DNA of 64,000 nucleotides from Acidobacteriota bacterium. Its GTDB lineage: Bacteria; Acidobacteriota; Vicinamibacteria; Vicinamibacterales; UBA8438. The position numbers and the translations under genes were made by a program. The stretch lies in assembly GCA_009838525.1 (NCBI GenBank), contig VXRJ01000014.1:1-64000 (forward strand). Direction: 5' to 3'. Positions 8,125-16,487 of this stretch are shown here, in pieces (position 1 is the first letter of the stretch; each line of letters begins with the position of its first letter). A model generated the notes under the pieces. It had not been told where the DNA came from, did not search any database, and was given only the letters and a program-made list of their open reading frames with translations.

Positions 8125-10139
8125 GTTTGTCGACGGGCGTTCGACGCGACAGAACACTGGCCGTAGCGACATGCGCCAGTGCGGCGTTGCTGGCAGCCAT
8201 GCTGGCGTTCTGGTGGACCAGCTCCGACCGGTACCGCCTCACGGGCGATGAGCCGCACTACGTCGTACTCGCGGCAAGCATATGGCGCGACGGTGACTTT
8301 GACGTCCGCAACAACTTCGACGAAGACGCCACTACTGCCGAAATCTACGGTCCGATTCCCGACAGACACGTTGGTACGCGCAACGGCCGACAGTATTCGC
8401 ACCACCAGCCCTTATTGAGTGTCCTGCTTGCCCTCCCATTCGCGATCGGGGGGACGGTCGGGGCGCGGCTTTTTCTCTGCCTCCTGATCACACCCATTCT
8501 TGGCTGGGCCGCCTGGCGCTGGCTCCACGGACGTGCCCCACCAGCCGACGTGGCGATCGCACTGGCGGGGTTGTTGTTCTGTCCCGTCATCCTGTTCGGT
8601 TCCGGCCAGGTTTACGGCAACCTTCTGGGGGGAGCCGTCATTTCGGCGCTCGCGATCTGGCTCTGGCAGGGCGAGGATCTCGCCCGGACATCCTCGGCAC
8701 TGACGCGCCGGGAGGGGCGTTCACCTATCGCATGGATGTTCTTTGGCGTGGTGGCCGGCCTCTTGCCCTGGCTGCACATGCAGTACCTCGCCGTTACCTT
8801 CCTGCTTGGCGTGTTCGCCATCTGGCAGGTCTGGCGCGAACAGCCGTGGCGCGACGGAATCGCGCGTGACTCTCGGTGGGGCTACACGGCGGGCGCCGTA
8901 GCGCTCGTGCTCGGACCTGCAACGTTCTTCATGTACCAGATGGCGACACTGGGACAGCCCTTCGGCAACATGGAGCGTTTCATAGTAGAAACCCCGTACC
9001 TGCGCGCCGCGGAGGTCTTGATCGGCAACCACCTCGATCAGTCGCACGGCCTTTTCTGGCATCAGCCACTCTTTTTCCCGGGTCTGATCGCCATTGGCTG
9101 GATGGCTGGAAGGCGGCATCCGCTCACGATTCCCTGGCTGCTGCTGTACGCGGCCCTGATGACGCCGCCCGCGCTCCTGGGCACGTGGAGCACGATGCCG
9201 ATCGGCCGATACAACTGGGCCGCCTTCTGGCTCTGGCTGATTCCCATCGGTCTGTGGCTACGGGCGGAACGAGCCAGTCTCGGTCGCTACGTCCGTCCGG
9301 TGGCGCTGGGGGTATTGGCGTATCAGGCGATACTGGCGCTCCGCTGGGTACCGGATCCAACGCGCCTCTTCAACTACGCGGAATCCCCGTTGGTTTGGGC
9401 TCGCGATTCCCTTTTCCCACTATCAGTCCGCTACGTCTTTCCCCACTTCTTTCTCAACACCAGTGACGGCTGGGGCGTCGTGCGCTATCTCGAATACCTG
9501 CCAAACCTGATCTGGGTCGCGGCAGCGGCGCTTCTGTTCGTGACGGGATGGATGTGGAGCGCCGAGGGACGCCGCCGCCTGCGGCCGGTCTGGATCGGAG
9601 GGGTCGCCGTCACTGCCCTGCTGCTGCCCGTCGAACCGACCGCCGACGCGGAGTCGCCTACCGACGATGGGCTCCATGAACCGATGGCGCGGTCGATTCA
9701 GAGCACGTTCCCGCGCCGCTTCGAGGCGGAACGCATGACGCCGATGCAGACGGCGGACCGCACGACCCGCCTGGACGAGCAGGCAAGCGGCGGCCGCGCC
9801 CGCGCCGCCGACAACGGGCGATCCGACGGCCTGATGACGTTCGGCCCCTATCTGGACATGAACCCTGGGCGTTATCGAATTGAAGCCGCTATGCGCCTTC
9901 GAACATCCTCCGAAGCCGCGCCGGCCGCCTGGCTCGATGTCCGGTCGGCGCGCGGTCAGTTCGCGCACGGCCGGGTCGACGTGCCAGCCGCGAACCTGCC
10001 GATAGACGGCGGCTATACGACCGTCAGCGTCGCTTTCGACGCGGTCGAGCCGCTCGAGGATCTGGAGTTCCGGGTTGGCGCGCACCCGGGAGTCGATCTG
10101 CTCGTGGACTACATTGACCTGATTCCGGTGCTGCCATGA
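8121..10139 (+). CDS. GT-C-type glycosyltransferase with C-terminal beta-rich domain (paralogue 2 of 3)
   Basis: 672 residues; ATG overlaps the previous stop (ATGA at 8121-8124). It is collinear with the preceding protein over its whole length: RLTGDEPHYVVLAASIWRD in the first loop, FLCLLITPILGWAAWRW, a shared HLDQSHGLFWHQPLFFPG loop, and the beta-rich C-terminal domain ending LLVDYIDLIPVLP. By eye well over half the residues are identical, while the loop after DVRNNFDED and the segment around residues 180-200 differ, which could reflect different acceptor or donor preferences. The acidic GT-C motif is intact, so it is likely active. It ends in an ATGA overlap with the third paralogue. Confidence 0.75.
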   Translation: MSLSTGVRRDRTLAVATCASAALLAAMLAFWWTSSDRYRLTGDEPHYVVLAASIWRDGDFDVRNNFDEDATTAEIYGPIPDRHVGTRNGRQYSHHQPLLSVLLALPFAIGGTVGARLFLCLLITPILGWAAWRWLHGRAPPADVAIALAGLLFCPVILFGSGQVYGNLLGGAVISALAIWLWQGEDLARTSSALTRREGRSPIAWMFFGVVAGLLPWLHMQYLAVTFLLGVFAIWQVWREQPWRDGIARDSRWGYTAGAVALVLGPATFFMYQMATLGQPFGNMERFIVETPYLRAAEVLIGNHLDQSHGLFWHQPLFFPGLIAIGWMAGRRHPLTIPWLLLYAALMTPPALLGTWSTMPIGRYNWAAFWLWLIPIGLWLRAERASLGRYVRPVALGVLAYQAILALRWVPDPTRLFNYAESPLVWARDSLFPLSVRYVFPHFFLNTSDGWGVVRYLEYLPNLIWVAAAALLFVTGWMWSAEGRRRLRPVWIGGVAVTALLLPVEPTADAESPTDDGLHEPMARSIQSTFPRRFEAERMTPMQTADRTTRLDEQASGGRARAADNGRSDGLMTFGPYLDMNPGRYRIEAAMRLRTSSEAAPAAWLDVRSARGQFAHGRVDVPAANLPIDGGYTTVSVAFDAVEPLEDLEFRVGAHPGVDLLVDYIDLIPVLP

Positions 10140-12016
10140 CGTCGCGTCCCGCCGGCACGCTGCCAACGGTCTCGTCGTGGCTGAAGACGGCCGCCCTCGT
10201 TTGCCTGCCCTGCGCGTTGCTCACTGCCGGGAGCGTCTATCTGGCCGTGCAATGGACCGCGTCCGGCGATCTGCCGATCATCGGCGACGAACCGCACTAT
10301 CTGATTACCGCCGCGAGCGTGGTGCGGGACGGCGACCTCGACGTCGCGAACAACTACGAGTACGAAAACACCGCCCGCGAGGTATTCCCCGCCGACCTGG
10401 CGCCGCACGCCCTGCGCCAGGGACCGCACCTCTGGCCGCAACGCATGCCCGGCCTCAGCGTGCTGCTCGCGGTCCCCTTCGGCCTCGGCGGCGCGCTGGG
10501 GGCTCGCGCGGCGCTCCCGCTCGTGATCATCCCGTTGCTTGCCGCCGCCGTCTATCGATGGAGCCGAACCTGCCTGGGTCCGCTCGACGCGACGGTGGCG
10601 ACGGTCGGCGTGCTGGCCTGCAGCCCCGTGGTCTTCGGAGCGTCGCAGGTCTATCCGGACCTCTTGGTAGGCGCCACTGCTCTGACGCTGCTGGGTTGGC
10701 TTTGGGGAAGCGGACGTCGCAGCTACTTGGGATGGTGCATTTACTGGTTCGTAGCCGGCTTGTTCTGCTGGATGCACGTGAAGTACTACGCGCCGTCGGC
10801 GGTTCTGGGAGCCCTGGGCGCCTGGCAGCTCTGGCGCGACGCCGATGCCCGTTTTACGCGCACGAGTTACCTGACCTTCGGCGGTCTTCTTCTGGCCGGC
10901 CCGGCCCTGTTCTGGGCATTCTCCGTCCCCAGATTCGGGAACATCATGGGCGGAAGGGGCAGCGGGGAACTGAACGTCGACTCTTCCACGGCGCTGGAGC
11001 TCTTCCTGGGCCTGCACATCGATCAGATTCACGGCCTGTTCGTCCAGCAGCCGATCCTGCTGCCCGGTCTCGTCGCGCTGGGCTGGATGATCCGGCGGCG
11101 GCATCGACTGACGCTTCCCTGGCTCGTGTTGTACGGATCGCTGATCGCGCCCAACGCCCTGCAACACATAGCGTATGGCGGTCATGTCGCACCGGCCGGA
11201 CGGTACGGCTGGTCGGCGGCGTGGCTGTGGCTCGTTCCCATCTGTATCGCCATCGGCGAACTGCGGGACCGCAGTTCGTTCTCGCGAGCCGTACGGCTGA
11301 CCGTTCTGGCCGGCGCCGCCTATCAGGCGGTACTAGCCCTCCAGTGGGTGCCCGTACCGCAACGGCTGTTCAACGGGTTGTTCCCGCTGGACACCTGGCA
11401 GCCGTCCCTATTCGCGAACGGCTGGATGTTGTCGCTCCCGAAGCTCGGCCCGCACGCTGACCCCGGCTATCCTCCGAACGTCGTCTGGACGCTCGGCGTC
11501 CTGTCGCTGCTTGCCGCCGGTTGGTTGCGACGGGCAAGACTGCGGTATGCGCCGCTGGTGGCGACTGCCGTCCTTGGCGTGTTTCTGTTGCCGGTCGAGG
11601 ACCCGTTGGATCGCTCCCAGTCGGTGGCGCGTCGATACGAAGCCGAGAACACGCCGGCACGGTGCGCCGTCCGGCCCCGCGGGACCGCCAGCAATGGTCA
11701 CAGTTGTCAACAGGATGCGGACAACGCAGCCGCGGTGGCCGGACCATTCATTACCCTGGAGCCGGGTCGGTACCAAGTCACGGCGGTAGTGCATCAGGGC
11801 CTGAACTCGTCAGCCGGCGATGGAGTCATCGACGTGATGGCCGACCGCGGCCGCATCCACATCGCACGCCACGATTTCAGTCTGATTCCGGCTCCCGACT
11901 GGTCCTCGCTTGCTTTCCATTTCGACATTGCCCGGACCATGCAGGATGTCGAATTCCGGATTCGCGCATTCCGGGGCATCGAGATCGACTACATCGATCT
12001 GTCGTACGACGAGTAG
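10136..12016 (+). CDS. GT-C-type glycosyltransferase with C-terminal beta-rich domain (paralogue 3 of 3)
   Basis: 626 residues, start fixed by ATGA overlap. It keeps the family motif PIIGDEPHYLITAASVVRD and the loop LHIDQIHGLFVQQPILLPG but has diverged much more than the other two. It is about 45 residues shorter, lacks part of the loop between membrane segments, and its C-terminal domain carries two cysteines (TPARCAVRP and NGHSCQQD) that could form a disulphide. The end FRGIEIDYIDLSYDE matches the YIDLIP ending of its siblings. It is the last gene of the 2921-12016 operon; about 100 bp of non-coding sequence follow before the YceI-like gene. Confidence 0.75.
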   Translation: MTSRPAGTLPTVSSWLKTAALVCLPCALLTAGSVYLAVQWTASGDLPIIGDEPHYLITAASVVRDGDLDVANNYEYENTAREVFPADLAPHALRQGPHLWPQRMPGLSVLLAVPFGLGGALGARAALPLVIIPLLAAAVYRWSRTCLGPLDATVATVGVLACSPVVFGASQVYPDLLVGATALTLLGWLWGSGRRSYLGWCIYWFVAGLFCWMHVKYYAPSAVLGALGAWQLWRDADARFTRTSYLTFGGLLLAGPALFWAFSVPRFGNIMGGRGSGELNVDSSTALELFLGLHIDQIHGLFVQQPILLPGLVALGWMIRRRHRLTLPWLVLYGSLIAPNALQHIAYGGHVAPAGRYGWSAAWLWLVPICIAIGELRDRSSFSRAVRLTVLAGAAYQAVLALQWVPVPQRLFNGLFPLDTWQPSLFANGWMLSLPKLGPHADPGYPPNVVWTLGVLSLLAAGWLRRARLRYAPLVATAVLGVFLLPVEDPLDRSQSVARRYEAENTPARCAVRPRGTASNGHSCQQDADNAAAVAGPFITLEPGRYQVTAVVHQGLNSSAGDGVIDVMADRGRIHIARHDFSLIPAPDWSSLAFHFDIARTMQDVEFRIRAFRGIEIDYIDLSYDE

Positions 12017-12041
12017 CGAGCCAGATGGTATTGCTTTCCTG

Positions 12042-12118
12042 TTGTGCCATGAATGGACATGTCTACCATTAGACGAATGAGATACCGTAAACGGTCATTC
12101 CATCCATATACGGCACAA
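12042..12118. promoter_or_regulatory. leader region with an imperfect dyad upstream of the YceI-like gene
   Basis: The gap after the GT-C operon is AT-richer than its surroundings and carries TTGTGCC (12042-12048) and GGCACAA (12112-12118) as outer arms, with partly matching inner sequence. It could be an operator or mRNA structure for the YceI-barrel pair. No convincing -35/-10 pair was identified. Confidence 0.3.
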
Positions 12119-12124
12119 AACGCC

Positions 12125-12775
12125 ATGAGTTGGAGATCCTGCCATTTTCCGCGTGCCAGCTGGCGGCCCGGCGTCCGCCGCGCCGCCGCGATCGCTCTGG
12201 CCGCTCTCACGCTGACCGGCACGCACGCCGCAGCAGCCGCGGAATCGTGGAGCGTTTCTTCGGGCGACGTCGAAGTCCGCTGCCGCCTCACGGTCGGCGG
12301 CAGCTTCAACGTAGCCACCACCGCGCTCTCCGGAACGCTCCAGCGCTCGACGTTGGACGGGGCGGACTATGCCGGCGAGCTGCGCGTCGACTTGGCAACT
12401 CTCGACAGCGGCATCGAGCTGCGCAACTCCCATCTCCGGGGCACTTATCTGGAGCTGGAGCGCGGCCCGGATTTCCAGCATGCCGTGCTCTCGGGCATCG
12501 TCCTCGACGATCCGCTGCCGGATGGCGCCGGCCGCCACGACGCAGACTTCTCCGGAACACTGTCCCTGCACGGCATGGAACGCCCGATCGAAGGCGAAGT
12601 GGAGCTGCGCCGGGGCGACGGGCAAATGCGCGTGGAGGCGACGTTCTCGATCAGCCTGGAAGCGTTCGACATCCCGCCCCCGCGTTACCTGGGCGTCGGC
12701 GTCCGCGACACGGTGGAAGTTACCGTTGCGTTCGACGCCACGCCGGCTGAAACGTCAACAGGCGGCACGCCATGA
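12125..12775 (+). CDS. YceI-like secreted protein
   Basis: 216 residues from ATG 12125, chosen because it gives a basic N-terminus, a hydrophobic stretch RAAAIALAALTLTG and cleavage near AAAAAES. The mature part follows the YceI/lipocalin-like pattern: WSVSSGDVEVRCRLTVGG, then LRVDLATLDSGIELRNSHLRG (the YceI motif of a beta strand followed by LD.GIxLRdxHLr) and GTLSLHGMERPIEG near the end. YceI proteins form a lipocalin-like barrel that binds isoprenoid or other hydrophobic ligands in the periplasm, and the family often travels with b- or c-type cytochromes. Here the next gene, a haem-motif barrel protein, overlaps by ATGA (12772-12775), suggesting joint function. An earlier in-frame start at 12053 would bury the signal peptide. 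Confidence 0.8.
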   Translation: MSWRSCHFPRASWRPGVRRAAAIALAALTLTGTHAAAAAESWSVSSGDVEVRCRLTVGGSFNVATTALSGTLQRSTLDGADYAGELRVDLATLDSGIELRNSHLRGTYLELERGPDFQHAVLSGIVLDDPLPDGAGRHDADFSGTLSLHGMERPIEGEVELRRGDGQMRVEATFSISLEAFDIPPPRYLGVGVRDTVEVTVAFDATPAETSTGGTP

Positions 12776-13929
12776 TGTGGCCCGGGAGCCGCCACTCCGC
12801 CGCGCGCCTCGCGCTCATCGCCGCACCCCTGCTGGCGGCTTGGGGCGCCGACCCGGCGTCCGCGGAACCGACGTTCCTGTCCAAGCAGTATCCGCGGTGC
12901 ACGGCCTGCCACCACTCCGAGTCGGGAGGCGGGCTGCTGACGCCCTACGGGCGGTCCCTGTCGCGGGAAGAGATTTCGACTTTCGGACGCCAGGGCGCGG
13001 GCCTGGACCCGCAGGCCCCGGCCGGCGAGGAAGGCGCATTCTTCGGCCTTGTCGGGAACGACAGCCCGCTGCAGCTCGGCGTCGACTTCCGGCCGTCGCA
13101 CGTGCGGGTCAAGACGGCCGGCCGACCCCAGCGGAACCGGACGTTCCCGATGGTCCTCGATCTGCAGGCGGCCTGGCGGCGCGATCGCTGGACGGCCTAC
13201 GGCACGGTCGGAGCCCAGCCCCGTTCCGCCGGCGGGGGGATGGTGTCGTACGAACACTGGGTCGCTTACCGGGCGACCGACAGCGTGAGCGTGCGCGGCG
13301 GACGGTTTCTTCCCGCCTACGGCGTCCGGTTCGCCGACCACACGTCGTTCACGCGCGAGCGTCTCGACCTCGCCCAGGACGATCAGATCTACGGCGTAGA
13401 AGTCGACGTCTCGACGGATCGCACGCTGTTGCAGGTCTCCGCCGGTCCGGGACGCGCCGAATCGCTCCTGGCCGCCACACGGGAAGGAGCCTGGACGTCG
13501 ACCGGCCGGTTCCAGTTCGACTTGGGAACGCGTACCGTCCTGGTCGGGTCGGCCATCCACCGTGGCGCGGCTGGCGCCGCTCCGTCACGTACCGGGGGCG
13601 GTCTCTCCTTCGGCTACGCCCCTGTCGCCTGGCTGACCACGTGGACCCACGCCGACGTGCAGCACCAGGAGTTACGGACGAGCAGCCGCTCGTATATCGT
13701 CGCCAACCAGACATCCGTCGAGGCGCTGCGCGGGTTCTGGTTGCGCGTGTCGCCGCAGGTGCGCTGGACCGACACTGACCCACGCGGGGAGATCCGCCGC
13801 ATGGTCTACGGCCTCGACTTCTATCCGCGCACCCACTGGCACGTCAACGTGTCGTACTACCGCGACCACCTGCCGTTCAACGGCCGGGGCGTGCAAACCC
13901 TGCTTGCTCAGTTGCACCTGTATCTGTAA
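12772..13929 (+). CDS. outer-membrane beta-barrel protein with N-terminal CxxCH haem motif
   Basis: 385 residues; start fixed by ATGA overlap. Signal peptide to about residue 31 (ending DPASA). Soon after comes YPRCTACHHSESGGG, a c-type haem attachment motif (Cys43, Cys46, His47). The remaining ~300 residues are amphipathic beta strands typical of porins, with alternating motifs such as WTAYGTVGAQPRSAGGG and WHVNVSYYRDHLPF, and the chain ends VQTLLAQLHLYL, a canonical outer-membrane final strand with aromatic/hydrophobic end. A single-haem porin-cytochrome fusion could carry electrons into or through the outer membrane, or use haem as a redox sensor; that is inference. The same last 12 residues are encoded again at 15916-15954, downstream of the next gene. 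Confidence 0.75.
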   Translation: MMWPGSRHSAARLALIAAPLLAAWGADPASAEPTFLSKQYPRCTACHHSESGGGLLTPYGRSLSREEISTFGRQGAGLDPQAPAGEEGAFFGLVGNDSPLQLGVDFRPSHVRVKTAGRPQRNRTFPMVLDLQAAWRRDRWTAYGTVGAQPRSAGGGMVSYEHWVAYRATDSVSVRGGRFLPAYGVRFADHTSFTRERLDLAQDDQIYGVEVDVSTDRTLLQVSAGPGRAESLLAATREGAWTSTGRFQFDLGTRTVLVGSAIHRGAAGAAPSRTGGGLSFGYAPVAWLTTWTHADVQHQELRTSSRSYIVANQTSVEALRGFWLRVSPQVRWTDTDPRGEIRRMVYGLDFYPRTHWHVNVSYYRDHLPFNGRGVQTLLAQLHLYL

Positions 13930-13947
13930 CTTCCGGTCGTGACGCCC

Positions 13948-15894
13948 ATGCACCGTACTCACGTCGTCGCCTTTGGTGCGGTACTCCTCGTCGGTCTCTG
14001 GCTACGGGCACCGCAGATCTCCGCGAACTTGCCTTACTTCTACGACGCTGACGAGACAACGTCTTTCAACCGCTTGGTGCGGATGGTTCAGACCAGCGAC
14101 TACCACCCTTATTTCTTCTTCTATCCGTCGCTGCACCTTTACCTCCGGATGCCGGCGCTGGCGGGCGGCTTTCTGTGGTCGGCGCGGGAGGGCGACATCA
14201 GTTCCGTTCACGACATTGTCAGAATCGACAATAACGTGCCCGACGGAATCGCAAGAACGGCATCGCACCCGCACATCGTGATGTGGGTACGGTCCGTCAC
14301 GTTGTTCTTCAGCCTGCTGATGATTGTTTCGACGGTGGGAATCACACGCAGGCTAACTGCCTCGCCCTGGGCGGGGATTCTGGCGGGGGCGCTCGTAGCA
14401 TGCTCGGCACCACTGATTCGGGACTCGGAGAAGATCGGTGTCGACACGGTGATGGCGGCAATGTGCCTTGTGACCGTGTGGCTGTCGTTGCGCACCATGG
14501 AGCAGCCAACCGTGGGGCGGGCAGCGCTCGCAGGACTCGCGGCAGGTCTTTCCGTATCAAGCAAGTACAACGCCATGCCGATCGTGGCTGTGCCGGTGCT
14601 GGCTTGCCTGCTTTCGGCCCGCTGTACGCCCGGCATGTTGGCAGCAACTCTGGGTCTTCCGGCGGTCGGGTTCTTCGCCGGGACCCCGTACGGCTTGCTC
14701 TATCCCGCCAGCCTGCTCAACGGCCTTGCGGAGCAGGTTAGCCACTACGGCCTCTACGCAAGAGATGGGACCGTCGACCCTGGCTGGCCGCAAGCGCGGC
14801 GATTCCTTCTCTGGATGTTAGGCCCCGCTTTGGGCGCGACTGCGACACTGACCGGTGTCGCCGGGGCAGTACTGATGGTGTGCATGGAGAAATACCGTCG
14901 CACGGCAATCGTGGCACTCGCCTTCCCAGTGGCATACGGGATGCTGATGTTCGACCAGCGGGTCTACTACAACCGAAACATGCTCGTACTGATTCCCTTC
15001 TTCGCTGTGGCCGCGGCGTGGATGACCGAACAACTGGTGACGTACTTTTCCGCACGGTCGCGGACACCCGGAAGGAGCCGCGCCACCATCACGGCGTTGG
15101 TCATTCTCCTGATCAGCCAACCGGCCGTGATGGCCATCGATGTGTGGCTACACGCAGGGACCGCACCGGAGAGCCGACATCTGGTCACCACGTGGCTGGC
15201 AGAGACTAACGATTCCCAGCAGGAAACCGTCATCGCCGCAAGCCTGCAGCTACCATCCCGGTATCGAGCTAATGGCATCTCGGTGGCGCGCACCGATGAG
15301 TTGACGGACCCGAGACGACTGTTTCTCGATGGCTACGACCGCATCGTTGTCGGGCCAGACTTCGCGCTCCGCGCACCCTCCTGGGCTACGGACCTGATGC
15401 AGGTGCATCGGGTCTTTGCAGGCTATCGAGAACAGACCTATATCCCACTCAATCCGGAAGTAACGGTCTACGACCTGCCTGCCACACTCGCGTATGCACC
15501 CGAAGTCCGCGCTCTCGTCGAGCAGGACGCGCGCTACGAGGTAACCGACGGTACGGTACGGACGCGCGTCGCACGGCTCCCACTCGACGCAAAGGCTATC
15601 GCTCTGATCCGCACGCGAAACTCGACCATCACGCTGGACCTCCGGTCGCGTTGGCCGTCCCAATCCTGCCGTCTCGAGCTCGCCATTTGGCAATCGCCCG
15701 ATCTTTGCGCGAACCTCCAGACCAACGAATGGAGAACGACGACAGTGCCGGTTCCTACGCGCGCTCTGACCGATCGAACATCGCTATGGATCGTCAACCG
15801 TCGTGTCCACGGGGATCCCGATGCGCCGAGGCAGGAGGGGCTCCGGCGACTTGGACTGGAGGTGCAGGGACTTACCATCTCGCCGGCGCCGTAG
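13948..15894 (+). CDS. GT-C-type membrane glycosyltransferase
   Basis: 648 residues from ATG 13948 (GTG 13939 would add three). It starts with a membrane helix and then LPYFYDADETTSFNRLVRM, the acidic loop motif of GT-C/PMT-type enzymes. About twelve membrane segments reach residue ~400 and a soluble C-terminal part follows, ending LGLEVQGLTISPAP. The gene interrupts an otherwise haem-related cluster: upstream is the haem barrel, downstream a remnant of a barrel 3' end and then two cytochrome-like lipoproteins. By eye its codons are less GC-rich than its neighbours, which together with position suggests a later arrival. Function as a periplasmic sugar or mannosyl transferase is inferred from topology and motif; substrate unknown. 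Confidence 0.7.
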   Translation: MHRTHVVAFGAVLLVGLWLRAPQISANLPYFYDADETTSFNRLVRMVQTSDYHPYFFFYPSLHLYLRMPALAGGFLWSAREGDISSVHDIVRIDNNVPDGIARTASHPHIVMWVRSVTLFFSLLMIVSTVGITRRLTASPWAGILAGALVACSAPLIRDSEKIGVDTVMAAMCLVTVWLSLRTMEQPTVGRAALAGLAAGLSVSSKYNAMPIVAVPVLACLLSARCTPGMLAATLGLPAVGFFAGTPYGLLYPASLLNGLAEQVSHYGLYARDGTVDPGWPQARRFLLWMLGPALGATATLTGVAGAVLMVCMEKYRRTAIVALAFPVAYGMLMFDQRVYYNRNMLVLIPFFAVAAAWMTEQLVTYFSARSRTPGRSRATITALVILLISQPAVMAIDVWLHAGTAPESRHLVTTWLAETNDSQQETVIAASLQLPSRYRANGISVARTDELTDPRRLFLDGYDRIVVGPDFALRAPSWATDLMQVHRVFAGYREQTYIPLNPEVTVYDLPATLAYAPEVRALVEQDARYEVTDGTVRTRVARLPLDAKAIALIRTRNSTITLDLRSRWPSQSCRLELAIWQSPDLCANLQTNEWRTTTVPVPTRALTDRTSLWIVNRRVHGDPDAPRQEGLRRLGLEVQGLTISPAP

Positions 15895-15906
15895 CGTTCC
15901 ATTCCA

Positions 15907-15954
15907 CGCCTTAGGGTCCAGACGCTGCTTGCCCAGTTGCACCTCTATCTGTAA
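15907..15954 (+). pseudogene. remnant 3' end of a second barrel gene
   Basis: From GTC at 15916 to the TAA at 15952-15954 the sequence encodes VQTLLAQLHLYL and stop, exactly the last 12 residues of the haem barrel ending at 13929. The two copies differ at several third codon positions (for example GTG/GTC, CAA/CAG, ACC/ACG, GCT/GCC, CTG/CTC) but not in protein, so this is not a fresh duplication. Upstream the similarity stops after a few codons and runs into the end of the GT-C gene. Confidence 0.6.
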
Positions 15955-15970
15955 CGCTGGCTGTACCGCC

Positions 15971-16447
15971 ATGAACAAATCACGTCGCCTATGCTCGTCG
16001 TCGCTGGCCCTGATCCTGGCTCTGGGCCTCGCAGTCCTGGGCCTCTCCGCGTGCGGCAGCGACCCTGCCCCGACGCCGACGGCCCCGACGCCGACGGAGC
16101 CCGAACCGGACCCCGATCCCGATCCGAACGTGCTGTCCCCCACGCTGTCGAGCATCCAGAGGAACGTGTTCTCGCCAACGTGCGTCGTCTGCCACGGGGA
16201 CAGCGACGCGGAGGCAGGCCTCAACCTGGAAGAGGATCGGTCATTCGACTCACTGGTCAACGTATCCAGCACCCAGGTGGCGCTCGACCTGGTGGAACCG
16301 AACGACGCGGAGAACAGCTACCTGATCCACAAGCTGGAAGACCGACCAAGCATCGAGGGCGACAGGATGCCGCCGGACAACCCACTTTCCAGCGACGACA
16401 TCGACGTCATCAGGCAGTGGATCGACGACGGCGCCCAGAACAACTGA
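15971..16447 (+). CDS. cytochrome c-like lipoprotein
   Basis: 158 residues from ATG 15971, chosen because it starts MNKSRR and leads into a hydrophobic segment and the lipobox LSAC (Cys28). A Pro/Thr/Asp-rich spacer (residues 30-53) is followed by a compact domain with SPTCVVCHGDSDA, a c-type haem motif (Cys71, Cys74, His75), and GDRMPPDNPL, whose Met133 is the likely second haem ligand. It ends IRQWIDDGAQNN, the usual end of short planctomycete/acidobacterial-type cytochrome domains. Probable role: small lipid-anchored electron carrier near the barrel-cytochrome. A paralogue follows 40 bp downstream. Confidence 0.8.
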   Translation: MNKSRRLCSSSLALILALGLAVLGLSACGSDPAPTPTAPTPTEPEPDPDPDPNVLSPTLSSIQRNVFSPTCVVCHGDSDAEAGLNLEEDRSFDSLVNVSSTQVALDLVEPNDAENSYLIHKLEDRPSIEGDRMPPDNPLSSDDIDVIRQWIDDGAQNN

Positions 16448-16459
16448 ACTGCTTGTCCA

Positions 16460-16484
16460 GCTACGCGCGTACCGGTAGCGTAGC
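16460..16484 (+). promoter_or_regulatory. intercistronic hairpin between the two cytochrome-like lipoprotein genes
   Basis: GCTACGC (16460-16466) and GCGTAGC (16478-16484) form perfect 7-bp arms around an 11-base loop that itself contains the palindrome TACCGGTA. The hairpin ends three bases before the ATG at 16488, so it would mask the ribosome-binding region of the second gene. There is no U-run, so it is not a typical terminator. Confidence 0.45.
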
Positions 16485-16487
16485 CGG

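Noticed and set aside
13948-15894. A recent target-site duplication flanking the GT-C gene
   Set aside because: The two tail copies differ at several silent sites and are ~40 bp of coding sequence; they look like an old paralogue remnant, not a fresh duplication.
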